The notes beneath the pieces were generated by a model. It did no database searches and was not told the DNA's origin. It worked only from the letters and a program-made list of their open reading frames with translations. The position numbers were made by a program, and so were the translations under genes. A stretch of DNA of 14,197 bases from Cellulomonas sp. (GTDB taxonomy: Bacteria; Actinomycetota; Actinomycetes; Actinomycetales; Cellulomonadaceae), in the NCBI GenBank assembly GCA_031178805.1, contig JAPSIJ010000027.1, positions 1 to 14,197 of the forward strand. Direction: 5' to 3'. Each line of letters opens with the position of its first letter. Position 1 is the stretch's first letter. This document shows, piece after piece, positions 12,748 through 14,197 of the stretch.

Positions 12748-14043
12748 GTGCAGAGCGGCAGGAGCGACGACGCCGACGTCATCGTCGTCGGCGCGGGACC
12801 CGGGGGGTCGAGCGCGGCGTACCACTGCGCCGCCGCGGGCCTCTCCGTGCTGCTGCTCGACAAGGCCTCGTTCCCGCGCGACAAGGTCTGCGGCGACGGC
12901 CTCACCCCCCGCGCGGTCGCCGAGCTCGCCCGGATGGGCGTGCCGCTGCGCGAGCAGGACGGCTGGATCCGCAACGTCGGCCTGCGGGTGCTCGGCGGCG
13001 GGCACGTCGTCGAGCTGCCCTGGCCGGAGCTGTCCGCCTACCCGTCCTACGGCCTCGCGCGGTCCCGGATGTCGCTCGACCACCTGCTGCTCGAGCACGC
13101 CCGGGCCGCGGGCGCGAAGGTGCAGGAGCGCACGAACGTCACCGGCCCGCTGGTGGACGAGCGCACCGGCCGCGTGGTCGGCGTGCAGGCCCGCCCGGTC
13201 GACGCGGACGGGCGGCGCGCGGGCGACCCGGTCACCTACCGCGCGCCGGTGGTCATCGCCGCCGACGGCGTCTCGGCCCGCCTGGCGACGGGCCTCGGCC
13301 TGGAGAAGCGGGACGACCGCCCGATGGGCGTCGCGGTCCGGACCTACTTCCGCACGCCGCGGCACGACGACCCGTGGATGGAGAGCCACCTCGAGCTCTG
13401 GGACGGCGAGCCGGGCCGCTCGGCGCTGATGCCGGGCTACGGCTGGATCTTCTCGCTCGGCGACGGCACCGCGAACGTCGGCCTGGGCTCGGTGTCCTCG
13501 ACCGCCGCCGCGACGAAGGTCGACTACAAGGACCTGTTCGCCACCTGGATGCGCAACGCGCCCGCGGAGTGGGAGCTCACGCCGGAGAACCAGGTCGGCC
13601 CGGTGCGCGGCGCCGCGCTGCCGATGGGGTTCAACCGGGGCCCGCTGTACGGCCGCGGCCTGCTGCTGGTCGGCGACGCCGCCGGGATGGTCAGCCCGTT
13701 CAACGGCGAGGGCATCGCGTACGCGCTGCAGGCCGGCCGGGTCGCGGCGGACGCGATCGTGCAGGCGGCGGCGCGCGGCACCGCGGCGGGCCGGGAGCGC
13801 GCGCTCGCGTCCTACGGCAGCCGGATGCGGGACGACCTCGGCGGCTACTACACGCTCGGCCGGGTGTTCGTCCGGCTGATCGAGCACCCGCAGGTGATGC
13901 GCGCGTGCACCCGCTACGGGCTGCCCCGGCCGCTGCTCATGAACTTCGTGCACCGGCTGCTCGCGGACTGCTACGAGCCGCACGGCGGCGACCCGGTCGA
14001 CCGGGTGATCGCGGGCCTGACCCGACTGGCGCCGGCCTCGTGA
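12748..14043 (+). CDS. menJ: Geranylgeranyl-reductase-family flavoprotein, probable menaquinone tail reductase
   Basis: The protein has 431 residues. The N-terminal FAD-binding motif is VIVVGAGPGGSSAA (11-24). It is followed by the family segment FPRDKVCGDGLTPRAV with C48. The second FAD motif VGDAAGMVSPFNGEGI spans 308-323 (D310), followed by AYALQAGR. This is the geranylgeranyl reductase family. In M. tuberculosis the relative MenJ reduces one double bond of the menaquinone tail. Many actinobacteria have partly saturated menaquinones, and the gene here lies right after menG and just before nuo, so MenJ is the best fit. A reductase for other polyprenyl lipids remains possible. The GTG at 12748 has GAGGTGA at 12738-12744, partly inside a potential hairpin. 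It has its own promoter and probably continues into nuoA after 66 bases. Confidence 0.8.
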   Translation: MQSGRSDDADVIVVGAGPGGSSAAYHCAAAGLSVLLLDKASFPRDKVCGDGLTPRAVAELARMGVPLREQDGWIRNVGLRVLGGGHVVELPWPELSAYPSYGLARSRMSLDHLLLEHARAAGAKVQERTNVTGPLVDERTGRVVGVQARPVDADGRRAGDPVTYRAPVVIAADGVSARLATGLGLEKRDDRPMGVAVRTYFRTPRHDDPWMESHLELWDGEPGRSALMPGYGWIFSLGDGTANVGLGSVSSTAAATKVDYKDLFATWMRNAPAEWELTPENQVGPVRGAALPMGFNRGPLYGRGLLLVGDAAGMVSPFNGEGIAYALQAGRVAADAIVQAAARGTAAGRERALASYGSRMRDDLGGYYTLGRVFVRLIEHPQVMRACTRYGLPRPLLMNFVHRLLADCYEPHGGDPVDRVIAGLTRLAPAS

Positions 14044-14109
14044 CCGCGCCGCCCTGACCCGGCCGCCCCGGCCCCGGACAGCACTCCACCCCCCAGCAGG
14101 AGAGCACCG

Positions 14110-14197
14110 ATGACCAACCCGTACGTCCCCCTCCTCGTCATGATGGGGATCGCCGCCGTCCTGGCGGTGGGCGGCCTCGCCGCGAGCGCCGTCGTGG
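14110..14197 (+). CDS. nuoA: NADH-quinone oxidoreductase subunit A (N-terminal part)
   Basis: The reading frame starts at an ATG with AGGAG 7 bases upstream and runs off the window: MTNPYVPLLVMMGIAAVLAV followed by GGLAASAVV. A short polar start, an NPYVPLL segment and a first membrane helix are typical of actinobacterial NuoA, the small membrane subunit that usually begins the nuoA-N operon of respiratory complex I. Only 29 codons are visible, so the call depends on this match and on position after a menaquinone gene. The 66-base gap after menJ contains no terminator-like stem that I can see, so co-transcription is likely. Confidence 0.75.
   Translation, partial: MTNPYVPLLVMMGIAAVLAVGGLAASAVV

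Overview
The window is very GC-rich DNA from an actinobacterium. Start codons are mostly ATG or GTG, third codon positions are almost always G or C, and the quinone genes are of the actinobacterial menaquinone type. A Cellulomonas-like member of the Micrococcales is my best guess from protein style and gene order, but the genus is inference. Nothing looks mobile: I see no insertion sequence, phage gene, CRISPR array, tRNA or rRNA. No gene-free stretch exceeds about 220 bases. The longest, 629-849, holds the divergent start regions of its two flanking genes and nothing else I can recognise.

Layout. 1-81 (-): N-terminus of an unidentified protein. 257-628 (-): small PLDc_N-type membrane protein. 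850-1215 (+): DUF4229-type membrane protein. 1316-2185 (-): menA. 2292-3545 (-): menE. 3631-4725 (+): DUF3048/YerB-like lipoprotein. 4729-5685 (-): menB. 5736-6689 (+): menC. 6686-8491 (+): menD, overlapping menC by 4 bases. 8642-10357 (+): membrane-anchored HtrA-type serine protease with one PDZ domain. 10496-11839 (-): menF. 11902-12603 (+): menG. 12748-14043 (+): geranylgeranyl-reductase-family flavoprotein, probably menJ. 14110-end (+): start of nuoA.

How the genes work together. MenF, MenD, MenC, MenE and MenB convert chorismate through isochorismate, SEPHCHC, o-succinylbenzoate (OSB) and OSB-CoA to dihydroxynaphthoyl-CoA. MenA prenylates dihydroxynaphthoate, MenG methylates the product, and MenJ probably saturates part of the isoprenoid tail. 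The nuo operon that appears to begin at the right edge would be a main user of that quinone. Genes for the SHCHC synthase (MenH) and the DHNA-CoA thioesterase (MenI) are not in the window.

Most striking signals. (1) At least eight genes share a leaderless start layout: a TANNNT-type -10 box ends 6-8 bases before the start codon. (2) The men genes are arranged as divergent pairs with very tight, sometimes overlapping promoters; menB/menC has a perfect 12-bp inverted repeat. (3) The 144-bp menG-menJ gap is packed with symmetric elements: a DosR/DevR-like box, a perfect CRP/GlxR-consensus palindrome, an inverted repeat inside the menJ promoter, and a possible alternative hairpin at the ribosome binding site. 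(4) 11-bp phased repeats lie upstream of the HtrA gene. I did not find a convincing wholly new gene system; the novelty is in regulation and gene arrangement.
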